Positions 26,333-35,642 of a stretch of DNA of 64,000 nucleotides are shown piece by piece. The notes beneath the pieces were generated by a model that was not told the DNA's origin, did no database searches, and worked only from the letters and a program-made list of their open reading frames with translations. The first letter of the stretch is position 1. Each line of letters begins with the position of its first letter. Position numbers and translations under genes: made by a program. The stretch is from an uncultured Bacteroidales bacterium (lineage in GTDB: Bacteria > Bacteroidota > Bacteroidia > Bacteroidales > UBA932): assembly GCA_944322565.1 (NCBI GenBank), contig CALUPG010000007.1:1-64000 (forward strand), given 5' to 3'.

Positions 26333-27511
26333 ATGTTGTCGCTATTTCTGGACATACGGTTAATCCAGGGTATTGCTTTGACAGTATCGCTGACACTGGC
26401 TGTGCTCATCATGCTCATAAATGTCCCCAAGACAGAATACGCGAAGAAGCTCACACGGGCAAAGACGACCATTGCGACCAATTTTCTGGTAGGAGCATTT
26501 GTCTTCGGATATACACTGTATCACTCCGACCTCCCCGACTACGGCGGATTTTCTGTTCTTACGACACTTATAATAGCGGCATTCTCCTCTATACTGATGT
26601 CGTATTCCCTGATAAATCTCATGCAGCCGAGATACATCGACTCCGGAAGATTCATGATCAGCGTATTCATCCTGTTTGTCGTAAGCGCTCTGCTGACAGA
26701 AAGTTTTTTCTCAGACAATGCCTTGTTTCACAAGGGTATGCTTGTTACGGCAATCATACTCTTTGTCATTCAGAACTCATATCTTATAATAATATTCGAC
26801 AAGGCTTACAGAAAATCGCTTGAGCTGCTTGAAAAATACTATGACGAAGATGAGGAGCACAAGGTGAAATGGATCAGGTTCTGCTACATCCTTACAATGC
26901 TCACGACCATGTTCGTGCTGATATACATGTTCCTGCCCCAGAATCTCATCATAATCTACAATTTCTTCTATATACTTTATATGGTATATTTCGCAGGCAA
27001 TTTCATCTCATTCCTCGGCAGTCACAAATTGCTTCTCGATGCATTCGGGCACAGCGCATTCAGTGAGCAGAGGTCTTTCAGGAAAAAGAAAACGGCAAAA
27101 GAAAGAAAACATGAGAATGAAAATATTCCCGGAGGACTCAACACTGATGATGTCAGTTCAGAATTTTCGGCAATAGAAGCCTCTCTGAAAAAATGGGTCT
27201 CTGAAAAAAAATACAGGGAATATGACAAGAGCCGGGAAGAAACCGCCCATGAAATAGGCACGACAAGGGAAATGCTCCAGCTTTATTTTTCAGAAAAAGT
27301 AGGAGAAGACTTCAGGACATGGAGAACAAGGCTGCGCATCAATGACGCCAAGCAGATGCTCCTTGAAAAAAAGGAGACTTCAATCAACCTCATCGGTGAA
27401 ATTGCCGGATTCAGCGACAGATCCAATTTCCATCGCCAGTTCACCAAATTCGTAGGATGCACGCCAAAGAAATGGAGAGATACTGCCGGCAATCCGGATG
27501 CCGCAGCATAG
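26333..27511 (+). CDS. Membrane-bound AraC-family regulator
   Basis: 392 residues from ATG 26333 (a TTG at 26318 is the only upstream option). The first about 240 residues hold six or seven hydrophobic helices (for example IQGIALTVSLTLAVLIMLI, FMISVFILFVVSALLTESF, LTMLTTMFVLIYMFL). The C-terminus (about 285-390) is an AraC DNA-binding pair of HTHs, with FRTWRTRLRINDAKQMLLEK and IGEIAGFSDRSNFHRQFTKFVGCTPKKWR. Such proteins sense a signal in or across the membrane and act directly on DNA. The signal and targets are unknown. Confidence 0.85.
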   Translation: MLSLFLDIRLIQGIALTVSLTLAVLIMLINVPKTEYAKKLTRAKTTIATNFLVGAFVFGYTLYHSDLPDYGGFSVLTTLIIAAFSSILMSYSLINLMQPRYIDSGRFMISVFILFVVSALLTESFFSDNALFHKGMLVTAIILFVIQNSYLIIIFDKAYRKSLELLEKYYDEDEEHKVKWIRFCYILTMLTTMFVLIYMFLPQNLIIIYNFFYILYMVYFAGNFISFLGSHKLLLDAFGHSAFSEQRSFRKKKTAKERKHENENIPGGLNTDDVSSEFSAIEASLKKWVSEKKYREYDKSREETAHEIGTTREMLQLYFSEKVGEDFRTWRTRLRINDAKQMLLEKKETSINLIGEIAGFSDRSNFHRQFTKFVGCTPKKWRDTAGNPDAAA

Positions 27512-27515
27512 TGCG

Positions 27516-27965
27516 TCACATTCCCGAATCCATATAGAGTGGAGGCATATTGAAAAAATACAGGCCATGCTCCCTGTCATAGAAGCTGTCAGCCCATGAA
27601 TAAATACCGGTAACATAAGACTCCCCGCCGGAATCATTCATGACAGAGACTTTTATGAGAATGTCCCCCTCAAGGACAAAACTCAGATTGACTTCATAAT
27701 ACCCCGATGCCGATGTCTCCCCCAGGGAAGATGCTGCCAGTGTTTCAAAAGCGACATCCCTGCGCCCGTATACGGAGACCGTGACCGGCTGAAATGAAGC
27801 AGGGTCATCCGGACTGGATTCCGGCTGATATACATACCCCCGGACAGAGAGACTTACGCGTCCGAAAGCATCTGTCATCACCTCTTCATCGGACATCATC
27901 TTGCACGAGCACAGAAGAGACAGCACTGCGGCAAAAAGAATAAAATATCTGAAACAATTTGTCAT
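27516..27965 (-). CDS. Small lipoprotein (possibly radical-SAM-associated type)
   Basis: A 149-residue protein with a lipoprotein signal (FILFAAVLSLLCSC) and a single beta-sandwich-like domain (VSLSVRGYVYQP, VSVYGRRDVAFETLAASSLG, YYEVNLSFVLEGDILIKVSV). It resembles the lipoprotein at 36620-37069 in overall plan: Cys anchor, then a G-x-V domain. Its 3' end faces the AraC gene with a 4-base gap. Function is unknown. The promoter is at 28006. Confidence 0.65.
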   Translation of the reverse strand: MTNCFRYFILFAAVLSLLCSCKMMSDEEVMTDAFGRVSLSVRGYVYQPESSPDDPASFQPVTVSVYGRRDVAFETLAASSLGETSASGYYEVNLSFVLEGDILIKVSVMNDSGGESYVTGIYSWADSFYDREHGLYFFNMPPLYMDSGM

Positions 27966-28005
27966 CCGGCATTGAATTATACCGGTTCAGGATTAATACA
28001 CGGCG

Positions 28006-28013
28006 CAAATATA
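28006..28013 (-). promoter_or_regulatory. -7 element of the 27.5-kb lipoprotein gene
   Basis: TATATTTG on the minus strand, an exact match, 41 bases before the start codon. Confidence 0.6.
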
Positions 28014-28056
28014 ACGCATTTTCGTGATTGGGCAAGACAAGTGCGGCAAAAACAGG

Positions 28057-28104
28057 AAAAAAACAGGCGGCTGCCGTCAGTATTGCTGCACGGCCGCCGC
28101 CTGT
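28057..28104 (-). terminator. Terminator after the DUF4301 gene
   Basis: On the minus strand, a GC-rich hairpin (ACAGGCGGC...GCCGT pairing with ACGGC...GCCGCCTGT) is followed by seven T, 22 bases after the DUF4301 stop. Confidence 0.85.
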
Positions 28105-28125
28105 GAATCTGTTGAAATATTGCTG

Positions 28126-29634
28126 CTACTGATGAGCCGGACGCAGAAGGTCAAGAACGACTTTGACAGGATTGAATGTCTCAAGAGGGACTTCAACGAA
28201 CATTGTGTTCCAGTCGCTCATGGAGCCGTTCCAGAGTCCCGGGAGCTCAAGTGCCTTGAGTTCCCTGCCCTGATAGCTCTTCGAGCTGATGAAGCCGGCA
28301 TCATGATCCACATGTTCAAGAAGATTGAAAGGCTGTCCCTTGTAGTCGTGCAGGCAGCAGACAAGGTCAACCGGATTGAAATGAGTCGCTGACGAAAGTG
28401 CTGTTTTCGCTTGTTCATCGGACATGTTGATCTGTACGCTTTCAAGAATCTGAAGAGACGTGGAGCCGTCTTTCTCCGCTATTACGAACGGGCCTCCTCC
28501 GGGTTCGCCCTGATTCTTCACCATTCCGCACACACGCACCGGACGGTTGAGTTTCTTGCGCAGCATGGCGGCTCTTTCCGTACAGTCAGAGGCTTCCGGC
28601 AGTCTGATGCAAAGCTCCTTGTCAAGGAATGTCTCTATTCTGTCGCACAGGGCCCGGCCTTCCCCGGAGCAGACATCGGCGCAGGCATCAAGCTCGCGAA
28701 GATATCCGAATATCCTGTCCCTGAGCTCCAGACATTTGCCAAGAAGGACTTTCTTGTATTTTGCAGTCACCGGCAACAGCCGTTCGTTGGCCACATTGTC
28801 AATATTCTTTATGGAAACTATTTCCTCCTTGATATTGTTGAGATTATATATCAGGGCTCCGTGGCCGGCAGGGCGGAACAGCAGAGAATCTGTCTCCGTA
28901 CGGAACGGCCGGTTCTCGACATCAACGGCAACCGTATCCGTAGCCTTGTTCTGATATGTGAATGTAATGTTGTATTTCACTCCATAGCGCTTTTCATAGG
29001 TATCCCTGACCAAAGCGTATGCTTCCTCAAAAAGCTGGCGATGCTCAGGAGATATTGTGACGACAATATTGGCAGTCCCGTCAGAATTGCGCATATAATT
29101 CTGAGCCTCGACAAGATGTTCGGCGAATGCCGTACGGACTTCGCCGTCCGCATAGCGGTGAAACTTGATGACGCCCTTGGGCTTGGCCCCGTAATTGAGG
29201 CCGCCGTCAGTGAGGGTACGCTCCAAAACGGATTTCCGGTAGTCTGGTGTGTTTTCGGGCTCTCCGAAAAGGTCTCTGTCATAAAAGGCAAATTCCTTGA
29301 TATGTTCTGCAAACCGTGCGGCAGGAGAGTCCGGAGCAACATCAGCCCCGGAACGGAGAGTGTCCAATCCGCTGAAAAGATCCTTGAACATCCTTGATGC
29401 GGCTCCTGATGCCGGAACAAACTTGCACTTTCCGTTGACAGCTGCTCCTTCATAATACTTCCCGGCGGCCTCTTCTTCTGCGGCCGTCAGCACCTGGATT
29501 CCCCTTTCAGGAGTAGCAGGAGCCACAATCTTCATCCACGGAAAACCTTTTTTGAATCGTTCGATCTGTTCTTCAACAGTCTTGACAGACGAGCCTCTCT
29601 CCTCTATCTGTCTGATGTCTTTTTCTTCAAGCAT
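28126..29634 (-). CDS. DUF4301 family protein
   Basis: A 502-residue protein matching the DUF4301 family common in Bacteroidota: MLEEKDIRQIEERGSSVKTV, then PATPERGIQVL, KFVPASGAASRMFKDLF and, near the end, NPVDLVCCLHDYKGQPFNLL. I start at 29634; an in-frame ATG at 29664 lies within the -7 element (29662-29669) and could not be transcribed from it. The SGAASRM block resembles a phosphate-binding loop of nucleotidyltransferase-like folds, but no activity is established. Confidence 0.82.
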   Translation of the reverse strand: MLEEKDIRQIEERGSSVKTVEEQIERFKKGFPWMKIVAPATPERGIQVLTAAEEEAAGKYYEGAAVNGKCKFVPASGAASRMFKDLFSGLDTLRSGADVAPDSPAARFAEHIKEFAFYDRDLFGEPENTPDYRKSVLERTLTDGGLNYGAKPKGVIKFHRYADGEVRTAFAEHLVEAQNYMRNSDGTANIVVTISPEHRQLFEEAYALVRDTYEKRYGVKYNITFTYQNKATDTVAVDVENRPFRTETDSLLFRPAGHGALIYNLNNIKEEIVSIKNIDNVANERLLPVTAKYKKVLLGKCLELRDRIFGYLRELDACADVCSGEGRALCDRIETFLDKELCIRLPEASDCTERAAMLRKKLNRPVRVCGMVKNQGEPGGGPFVIAEKDGSTSLQILESVQINMSDEQAKTALSSATHFNPVDLVCCLHDYKGQPFNLLEHVDHDAGFISSKSYQGRELKALELPGLWNGSMSDWNTMFVEVPLETFNPVKVVLDLLRPAHQ

Positions 29635-29661
29635 ACTTATCGGTTTGTTTAGTTCATCTTT

Positions 29662-29669
29662 CAAATTTA
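29662..29669 (-). promoter_or_regulatory. -7 element of the DUF4301 gene
   Basis: TAAATTTG on the minus strand, an exact match, 27 bases before the ATG at 29634. It supports that start over the one at 29664. Confidence 0.6.
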
Positions 29670-29773
29670 CTAATAATTCTGATATAATGCTTCTATATTT
29701 ATCGGATTATTTGAAAATCTTTGTCGGATTATTGAATTTTGACAAAATGCCTTTTATTTTTCGGCTTAAACAT

Positions 29774-29781
29774 TATCTTTG
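29774..29781 (+). promoter_or_regulatory. -7 element of the GH84 gene
   Basis: TATCTTTG, an exact match, with a TTTT near the -33 distance. It leaves a leader of roughly 90 bases before the ATG at 29881. Confidence 0.55.
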
Positions 29782-29880
29782 CAAAGATGCAGGCAGCCGC
29801 TTGCAATATCTGACAATATTTAATGTCAGACAACAGTATTTGATAACACAACAGTTAATAACAGACAACAGTTCCAGAAA

Positions 29881-32445
29881 ATGACACAGACAGGCAAATT
29901 TTCCGCATTTCTTGCCGCGGCAATGCTCTGCGCAGGAACCTTTCCGGCAACAGCACAGGATAATGAAGATGGATTCGACCTCGCAAGCCAGAGATATGAG
30001 CCGCAATATGTCAATCCGGTCACCGGAAAAGCCCTTGACCACAAGGGAATCATAGTCAATCCTACGCCACAGAGTCTTCAGAAGACAGATGACGGCTATC
30101 TCGACATATCAGCAGGCCTGAAAATCAAGGACAGGAAAAAATGTTTCGGAGAGATTCTCTCTGATTTCACCGGAGACGGGAAATGTCCGGTACTGACTGT
30201 AGATTTCGGAGAAAAGGCGGCGGCAAAAGCCGGAACAAGGGAGATTCCGGGAGCATATTCCCTTGAAGTCTCCGGCAAGGGGATCACTGTAACCGGATAT
30301 GACGAAACCGGGGCATGGTACGGACTCGGGACACTCCGGCAGCTTGTCAGAGAGGGCAAAATACCTTTCGTCAGCATCCGGGACTGGCCTGACCTGCCTT
30401 TCAGAGGCGTCGTGGAAGGCTTCTACGGCACACCCTGGTCACATGAGGTAAGGCTCTCGCTCATCGACTTCTATGGAAAATTCAAGATGAACACTTATGT
30501 CTACGGGCCTAAGGACGACCCTTACCACAGCAGCCCCAACTGGAGAAAACCATATCCGGAGGACGAAGCGTTGAAAATCAGAGAGCTGGTGGAGGCCTGC
30601 AACAGGAATCACGTCGACTTCGTATGGGCCGTGCATCCGGGCAAAGACATCAGATGGGATGAAGAAGACTACGGAAATCTCGTGAACAAGTTCCAGATGA
30701 TGTATGACCTCGGCGTCCGTTCCTTCGCCATTTTCTTTGACGACATCTCCGGAGAAGGGACCAATCCGGTCAGACAGGTAGAGCTCCTGAACAGACTCAA
30801 CAAAGAATTCATAACAGCCAAGGGAGACGTGACTCCACTGATAATGTGCCCGACAGACTATTCCAGACTTTGGGCCAACCCTTCGCCCGAAGGCCCGCTG
30901 AGCATCTACGGAAGAACCCTTGACCCGAGCATCCAGATTTTCTGGACAGGAGATTCAGTATGCAGCGACCTCACTGCCGAAACCATGGAATGGGTGGACT
31001 CGCGCATAAGGAGACCGGCCCTGTACTGGTGGAATTTTCCTGTAACCGACTATGCAAGGCATATCGTCATGGAAGGCCCGTCCTACGGACTTGACACCAC
31101 TCTCACCAAAGATGAGGTGGCAGGCGTACTCAGCAATCCGATGGAGCATGGGGAAGCATCCAAGATTGCCCTCTACGGCGTAGCTGACTACTCATGGAAT
31201 GTCTCTGCATACAACGCCCTCGACAACTGGGAGAGAGCCCTTGTGGAATTGTCTCCGGAAGCAAGCGGCGCACTCAGGACATTCGCAATCCACTCTTGCG
31301 ACACCGAGACAGGATACAGGAGGGACGAATCGTGGGAGACAGAAACCTTCAGCATCTACGACTATACGGCAGACGAATTCAATGCACTGAAAGACGAATT
31401 CATGAAAGTCAGACAGGCTCCGGATATCCTTGACGCAGAATGCAGGGACACTCTCCTGATGAACGAACTCCGGCCATGGCTCACAGAGTTCAGGAAACTC
31501 GGAGAAAGGGGCCTGCGGACACTGGACCTCATTGAGATGAGAGACAGGACCGGCAATAATGAATTCTGGAGCGCCTATGTACACAATATGATGTCAGAAG
31601 CCGGGACCAAGGCTTACGAGGCACACAAGTCCGGCACATACAAGCTCCAGCCTTTCTACGAGAATGCCATGGACGACATGGGCGCCGACTTTTACATGAA
31701 ACTGACGGGAGAAAAGCCGTCCACAAGATTCGGCATCGGGTCATTTGCCAATCTCAGCACCATACTCAACAAGCTGATGTTCGACAACGACACCACGACA
31801 TACTACACCTCAAGCTATGCCCAGGGCGCAGGCGACTGGATAGGGGCTGACCTCGGGGCCGTGATGCCGGTATATGAGATTTCCATACTACAGGGAAGGA
31901 ACTCAGTAGACGATGTGGATTATTTTGACCATGCGAGACTTGAATATTCCGCAGACGGGAAACAGTGGAGCACTCTCATTGACGGCATGAAGCAGCAGTA
32001 TGTCATCAAATGGAAAGGAGAACCTGTCCAGGCAAGGTTCGTAAGACTGCTCCGCCTTGATTCACCGAAGACGAACTGGGCTTCAGTAAGGTCGTTTGAT
32101 GTCAATCCCGTCACACCGGAAAGCCTCGGGCTGGACATCTGCGCCGAAGACATGACAAAAGCCATGGCGGCATTTGACAAGAATGTCCGCACTGGCTGCC
32201 CTTGCGGAGACGGGATGTCATTCTCTGTTCCTGAGAATGCAGAATCCTGCACCCTCCTGCTCAAGCTCGGAGACAACGGCAGGGGCGATGACGGGAAAAT
32301 CACCATAGTGCAGAAGACTGCCGACGGACAGGCCGTAACTTCGGAAGAAGCTGCAACCGACTACATCTCCTTCAGCATTGCAGACGGAGCGGCAGAAGTG
32401 GAATTAAGCGGAGATGCGGAAATCTTCGAGATTATCCTGAAATAG
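29881..32445 (+). CDS. GH84 beta-N-acetylglucosaminidase
   Basis: An 854-residue secreted enzyme: signal peptide (FLAAAMLCAGTFPATAQ), an N-terminal hexosaminidase-type domain (about 55-165), the GH84 catalytic barrel (about 170-450) with VVEGFYGTPWSHEVR, YVYGPKDDPYH and the catalytic Asp pair FFDDISGEG (Asp287-Asp288), then helical and F5/8-type C-terminal domains (about 620-720, LEYSADGKQWSTLIDGMK). The two adjacent Asp residues support substrate-assisted catalysis as in O-GlcNAcase relatives. It probably trims GlcNAc from host or mucin glycans in the periplasm. Confidence 0.93.
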   Translation: MTQTGKFSAFLAAAMLCAGTFPATAQDNEDGFDLASQRYEPQYVNPVTGKALDHKGIIVNPTPQSLQKTDDGYLDISAGLKIKDRKKCFGEILSDFTGDGKCPVLTVDFGEKAAAKAGTREIPGAYSLEVSGKGITVTGYDETGAWYGLGTLRQLVREGKIPFVSIRDWPDLPFRGVVEGFYGTPWSHEVRLSLIDFYGKFKMNTYVYGPKDDPYHSSPNWRKPYPEDEALKIRELVEACNRNHVDFVWAVHPGKDIRWDEEDYGNLVNKFQMMYDLGVRSFAIFFDDISGEGTNPVRQVELLNRLNKEFITAKGDVTPLIMCPTDYSRLWANPSPEGPLSIYGRTLDPSIQIFWTGDSVCSDLTAETMEWVDSRIRRPALYWWNFPVTDYARHIVMEGPSYGLDTTLTKDEVAGVLSNPMEHGEASKIALYGVADYSWNVSAYNALDNWERALVELSPEASGALRTFAIHSCDTETGYRRDESWETETFSIYDYTADEFNALKDEFMKVRQAPDILDAECRDTLLMNELRPWLTEFRKLGERGLRTLDLIEMRDRTGNNEFWSAYVHNMMSEAGTKAYEAHKSGTYKLQPFYENAMDDMGADFYMKLTGEKPSTRFGIGSFANLSTILNKLMFDNDTTTYYTSSYAQGAGDWIGADLGAVMPVYEISILQGRNSVDDVDYFDHARLEYSADGKQWSTLIDGMKQQYVIKWKGEPVQARFVRLLRLDSPKTNWASVRSFDVNPVTPESLGLDICAEDMTKAMAAFDKNVRTGCPCGDGMSFSVPENAESCTLLLKLGDNGRGDDGKITIVQKTADGQAVTSEEAATDYISFSIADGAAEVELSGDAEIFEIILK

Positions 32446-32458
32446 ACTGACGCATCAG

Positions 32459-33649
32459 TCAGCGTTGATTATAGGCTTCAAGAGCCCTGGACAATATCTG
32501 CACGGATTTGTCCAGGGCTTTCTGATTGATTACATAGGCCATGCGCACCTGTTTCTGTCCCAGCCCCGGAGTGATGTAGAATCCTGCGCCGGGAGAGAGC
32601 ATCACCGTCTCCCCTTCATGACTGAAGTCCGTAAGACACCAAGAGCAGAATTTTTCGGCATCGTCAACAGGAAGTTCGGCCATCGCATAGAATGCGCCGG
32701 TCGGCTTCGGGACAAAGACTCCCGGGATACTCCTCAACCCGTCTACAAGAGTATTCCTCCGGGCAGAATATTCCGCAATCACTGATGCAATATAATCCTT
32801 GCCGGCATCAAATGAAGCTTCTGCCACAATCTGTCCGAGCAGAGGAGGACTCAGGCGGGCCTGGCACAGCTTCATCATCCCCGCCCTGACATCTGCATTC
32901 CGCGTGGCGATGCAGCCGACCCTTATGCCGCACTCTGAAAAACGCTTTGAAAAAGAATCGACTATGACGACATTGTCCCTTATGGAATCAAGATGACCGG
33001 CCGACATGTATGGGGCACCGTCATATATGAATTCCCGGTACACTTCATCCGAGAAGAGATACAGGCCATGACGGCGTACAATATCCTCAAGACCCCGGAG
33101 TTCTTCCGGAGTATACAGGGTTCCGGAAGGGTTGTTCGGACTGCAGATGAGGATGGCCTTTGTCCTCGGTGTAACCAGCCTTTCAAATGCCTCAGGCGAA
33201 GGCAGGGCGAAACCCTCCCTTATGTCTGTGCGCACAGGCACAGCACGGACCCCGGCGGCAGCTGCAAAGGCAAGATAGTTGGCGTATGTGGGCTCCGCCA
33301 TAATTACCTCATCCCCGAAGTCCATGCAAGTCATGAACAGGAACATCAGGGCCTCCGAGGCCCCTGTCGTCACAATTATCTCTGACGGTGAAAAATCCAG
33401 TCCGTAGCCGGAATAATATGCCGACAGCCTCTCCCTCAATGACAGGAATCCGTCGGACGGACTGTATTCCAACACCTTCCTGTCAATCTTGCCGAGGCTG
33501 GACAGAGCGCAGTCAGGAGTATGGATATCAGGCTGGCCGATGTTCAGATGAAGGACCTTGAGGCCTCGTGATTCTGCAGCATCGGCAAGCGGAGCAAGTT
33601 TCCGGATTGGGGAATACGCAATCCTGTCTATTCTTTCAGAGACTTTCAT
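32459..33649 (-). CDS. Class I/II PLP aminotransferase (aspartate aminotransferase-like)
   Basis: A 396-residue fold-type I aminotransferase with the PLP lysine at Lys235 (VDSFSKRFSECGIRVG). Also present are YSPSDGFLSLRE, ICSPNNPSGTLYT, LFSDEVYREF and a C-terminal FYITPGLGQKQVRMAY in place of the usual Arg-binding block. Such proteins convert 2-oxoacids to amino acids with glutamate or aspartate; the exact pair is not readable. It ends 13 bases from the convergent GH84 stop and follows the beta-barrel gene on the same strand. Confidence 0.88.
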   Translation of the reverse strand: MKVSERIDRIAYSPIRKLAPLADAAESRGLKVLHLNIGQPDIHTPDCALSSLGKIDRKVLEYSPSDGFLSLRERLSAYYSGYGLDFSPSEIIVTTGASEALMFLFMTCMDFGDEVIMAEPTYANYLAFAAAAGVRAVPVRTDIREGFALPSPEAFERLVTPRTKAILICSPNNPSGTLYTPEELRGLEDIVRRHGLYLFSDEVYREFIYDGAPYMSAGHLDSIRDNVVIVDSFSKRFSECGIRVGCIATRNADVRAGMMKLCQARLSPPLLGQIVAEASFDAGKDYIASVIAEYSARRNTLVDGLRSIPGVFVPKPTGAFYAMAELPVDDAEKFCSWCLTDFSHEGETVMLSPGAGFYITPGLGQKQVRMAYVINQKALDKSVQILSRALEAYNQR

Positions 33650-33697
33650 GGCATCGGATTTTGTGTCCGGAGATATACCCGGAATTATGTCAGAAGA

Positions 33698-34411
33698 TCA
33701 GAAGCGGAAGCCTACGGCAGCATAGAACTGGTTGCGGTAAAGTTCGGCTGCGTCCCCCTTATATCTGTTAATCAGACCGAAGTCATAACCGACCTTCACT
33801 TCAAGGAATTTAAGCACTTCAATCCCGACACCGCCGCCGAGCTGGACATCAAAACGGTTGTACATGTAGTCCGGAACTATCCCATCGACAGGGTTTTCCC
33901 CATCCTGGAATATGTCAATGCCGTCTGTCTTGACCTTGCCGGTATACAGATTATACGAAACTTCGCCATTTATGTTCGTACCCAGAATATCCCCGGAGAC
34001 GATATATTTCTGCTTTGCGACAAGTCCGGCGGACAGAGTAGGACCGGCAAAGACATAAAGCTTGACTCCGGGCAGACCGAACTGATATCTGAACATTATC
34101 GGAATGCTGAGATAATGGTCGGAGTCATTTCCCCGGAGCTTAAGTCCAAGGACTTCTTCCTTGCTGTTGTCCGTAAGATAGGTATAATAGATGCCCGGCA
34201 CAATGTGCAGCCCGGCGAACAGACGGACATCCTTGCTCAGTCCGACATAAAATCCGTTGAGAGAATAATTGTTGTCACTTGAAATTCCCGTCTTGAAGCT
34301 GTAGCTTGAGTTGACATATCCGGCCTCCAGGCCACTCTTTGCAGAGGCTGGGACCGAGGACAGGCACAACAAGGCTGCCATGGAGGCAACGGCGGCAAAA
34401 ATCTTTTTCAT
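33698..34411 (-). CDS. Outer-membrane beta-barrel protein (OmpA/OMP_b-brl type)
   Basis: A 237-residue porin-family protein: signal peptide (MKKIFAAVASMAALLCLSSV...ASA), then eight or so strands (GLEAGYVNSSYSF, FYVGLSKDVRLFAGLHIVPG, YLSIPIMFRYQFGL, VKLYVFAGPTLSAG) ending FYAAVGFRF. It belongs to the small eight-strand barrel group common in Bacteroidota. No specific role is visible. Confidence 0.78.
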   Translation of the reverse strand: MKKIFAAVASMAALLCLSSVPASAKSGLEAGYVNSSYSFKTGISSDNNYSLNGFYVGLSKDVRLFAGLHIVPGIYYTYLTDNSKEEVLGLKLRGNDSDHYLSIPIMFRYQFGLPGVKLYVFAGPTLSAGLVAKQKYIVSGDILGTNINGEVSYNLYTGKVKTDGIDIFQDGENPVDGIVPDYMYNRFDVQLGGGVGIEVLKFLEVKVGYDFGLINRYKGDAAELYRNQFYAAVGFRF

Positions 34412-34480
34412 ATCCTACAGTTTTTTACAGATAATACACTTATTAAAATTGCAGAGACTTATTGGCCCGAAGGCCGGGTA

Positions 34481-35629
34481 TCAGAATCTGCCTGAATACA
34501 TTTCCTCGTAATATTTCATATAATCACCCGAAGTGACATTGTCCATCCACTCCTGGTGGGAAAGATACCAGTCCACTGTCTTTTCAAGTCCTTCCTCAAA
34601 CTGAAGGGACGGCGTCCATCCAAGTTCACGCCGGAGTTTTCGGGAATCTATGGCATACCTCACATCATGCCCCTTGCGGTCAGTGACAAATGTAATCAGG
34701 GCGTCGCTGCACCCTTCGCTGCGGCCGAGTTTCCTGTCGACAATCCTTATGAGGAGTCTGACAAGATCAATGTTCTTCCATTCATTGAAACCGCCGATAT
34801 TGTATGTCCCGGCAGGTTTTCCGTGATGGAAAATCAGGTCTATGGCGCGTGCATGATCCTCGACATAGAGCCAGTCCCTTACATTCTCCCCATTTCCATA
34901 TACAGGGAGCGGCCTGCCGTATCTTATGTTGTTGATGAAAAGAGGTATCAGTTTTTCCGGGAACTGATACGGTCCGTAATTGTTTGAACAGTTTGTCACT
35001 ATGACCGGCATGCCGTAGGTGTCATGGAATGCCCTTACAAAATGGTCTGATGCTGCCTTTGAGGCAGAATACGGGCTGTGGGGACGATATGCCGTTTCTT
35101 CAGTGAACAGTCTGTCACCATAGGCCAAGCCTCCGGAGATTCCGGACTTCTTGCCTTCAGGACAGGTAAGTTCAAGAGTACCATAGACTTCATCCGTCGA
35201 TATATGGTAGAACAGGCACGGGACAGGAGCAGCCCCCGGGGCATGTGATATTTTCCATCCGAGAGGCTCCCACACCGTCATCGCCGCCTGAAGCAGGCTG
35301 AGCGTTCCCATGACATTTGTCCCGGCAAACGAGAACGGGTCCCGGATGCTCCTGTCAACATGGCTTTCAGCCGCAAGGTGTATGATGCCGTCGGCATTAT
35401 ACTTTCTGATTATGGCAAGCATGGCATCAAAGTCGCGGATGTCAGCTTTCTCAAACACATAATTGGGCTTAGCTTCTATGTCCTTCAGATTGGCAAGATT
35501 CCCTGCGTATGTAAGCTTGTCCACATTCACAATCCTGTATCCGGGATATCTGTTCACGAAAAGCCGGACAACATGGCTGCCGATAAACCCGGCACCGCCG
35601 GTTATGATTATGTTCCTGCTGAATACCAT
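34481..35629 (-). CDS. rfbB: dTDP-glucose 4,6-dehydratase
   Basis: A 382-residue short-chain dehydrogenase with the NAD site GGAGFIGSHVVRLF, the catalytic DEVYGTLE (Thr-Asp-Glu area, HISTDEVYG), the YxxxK in YSASKAASDH, and the family block NNYGPYQFPEKLIP. It makes dTDP-4-keto-6-deoxyglucose, the second step toward dTDP-L-rhamnose. It sits 13 bases after rfbD in a minus-strand cluster. Confidence 0.95.
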   Translation of the reverse strand: MVFSRNIIITGGAGFIGSHVVRLFVNRYPGYRIVNVDKLTYAGNLANLKDIEAKPNYVFEKADIRDFDAMLAIIRKYNADGIIHLAAESHVDRSIRDPFSFAGTNVMGTLSLLQAAMTVWEPLGWKISHAPGAAPVPCLFYHISTDEVYGTLELTCPEGKKSGISGGLAYGDRLFTEETAYRPHSPYSASKAASDHFVRAFHDTYGMPVIVTNCSNNYGPYQFPEKLIPLFINNIRYGRPLPVYGNGENVRDWLYVEDHARAIDLIFHHGKPAGTYNIGGFNEWKNIDLVRLLIRIVDRKLGRSEGCSDALITFVTDRKGHDVRYAIDSRKLRRELGWTPSLQFEEGLEKTVDWYLSHQEWMDNVTSGDYMKYYEEMYSGRF

Positions 35630-35642
35630 TGCTCAAGAATTC

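Noticed and set aside
28411..29397. 328-codon plus-strand frame inside the DUF4301 gene
   Set aside because: Mirror frame of a recognised protein with its own promoter and terminator; no motifs.
32445..32460. Small palindrome GACTGACGCATCAGTC between convergent GH84 and aminotransferase genes
   Set aside because: Six-base arms without a T-run; too weak to call a terminator.
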